Part shown: positions 63,960 to 64,000 of the stretch, in pieces
Position numbering within the stretch: the stretch's first letter is position 1
How the letters are laid out: each line of letters starts with the position of its first letter
DNA from: Hyphomicrobiales bacterium
GTDB taxonomy: Bacteria > Pseudomonadota > Alphaproteobacteria > Rhizobiales > Beijerinckiaceae
Assembly (NCBI GenBank): GCA_900470775.1
Contig: UCBZ01000033.1
Location: 119,409-183,408, forward strand
Direction of reading: 5' to 3'
DNA: 64,000 nt
Program-made: the position numbers and the translations under genes
The notes under the pieces: model-generated
Told to the model about the DNA's origin: nothing
What the model saw: the letters and a program-made list of their open reading frames with translations, nothing else
Databases searched by the model: none

Positions 63960-64000
63960 CGCTTTTACGCGACCCTCGAGAACCTCCCCGTCATCCCGGA

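Overview
The window is high-GC, densely packed alphaproteobacterial chromosome. The cycHJKL (ccmI-E-F-H) cluster beside a FeuP/FeuQ-type two-component pair and a DegP-type protease, the vertically inherited type of gene transfer agent (GTA) cluster, the R. etli-type asparaginase and the TIGR03808-like Tat protein all point to Hyphomicrobiales (Rhizobiales). A Bosea-like genus is my guess; nothing in the window proves it. I saw no rRNA, tRNA or CRISPR array.

Layout. 1-11361 (all minus): 5'-part of glnE, a histidine kinase/response regulator pair, a DegP-like protease, the cytochrome c maturation genes ccmI-ccmE-ccmF-ccmH, then FeuQ/FeuP-type regulators with a small PepSY-like periplasmic protein upstream. 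11417-25239 (mostly minus): an RcGTA-type GTA cluster in canonical order (terminases, portal, two small genes, prohead protease, capsid, connectors, tail proteins, tape measure, hub). 25356-27735: an IS1595-family element with 25-bp inverted repeats, 8-bp target duplications and passenger genes. 27729-32069 (minus): a small HicAB-like pair, a LOG-family protein, an M20 dipeptidase and a HerA-like ATPase. 32226-38767 (plus): methylmalonyl-CoA mutase small and large subunits with thiD and a membrane protein between them, plus DUF2267-like and DUF2199 proteins. 38817-43165 (minus): a small secreted protein and a polyamine ABC importer. 43296-49457: DUF3750, a lytic transglycosylase, a cystathionine gamma-synthase-type PLP enzyme with a divergent Lrp regulator, and two DUF900 lipoproteins. 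49577-63959 (mostly plus): MeaB, pyroglutamyl peptidase, a Tat-exported beta-helix protein, asparaginase (minus), an alpha/beta hydrolase, a stand-alone Lrp effector domain, the malic enzyme MaeB, a complete oligopeptide ABC transporter and a D-amino acid transaminase.

The most interesting region is the GTA cluster, which looks like a locus caught while decaying. The distal tail gene (gp12) has been joined in frame to the interior of the hub gene (gp15), with loss of gp13, gp14 and the hub N-terminus. gp10 carries an in-frame amber codon. Two secreted trypsin-like proteases with a convergent terminator hairpin are inserted backwards between capsid and connector genes. A palindromic repeat sits between terminase and portal. 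The IS1595-family element landed 2 bp upstream of the -35 box of a plausible cluster promoter. The IS element is of interest itself because it carries an MltR-like gene, a DUF2188-like pseudogene and several tiny reading frames.

Functional links elsewhere: MutA, MutB and MeaB form the adenosylcobalamin-dependent methylmalonyl-CoA route. The dipeptidase, C15 peptidase, asparaginase, polyamine and oligopeptide importers, D-amino acid transaminase and Lrp-type proteins suggest active peptide, polyamine and amino acid scavenging. FeuPQ next to cycHJKL repeats the arrangement known from Rhizobium leguminosarum, where both loci are tied to high-affinity iron acquisition.
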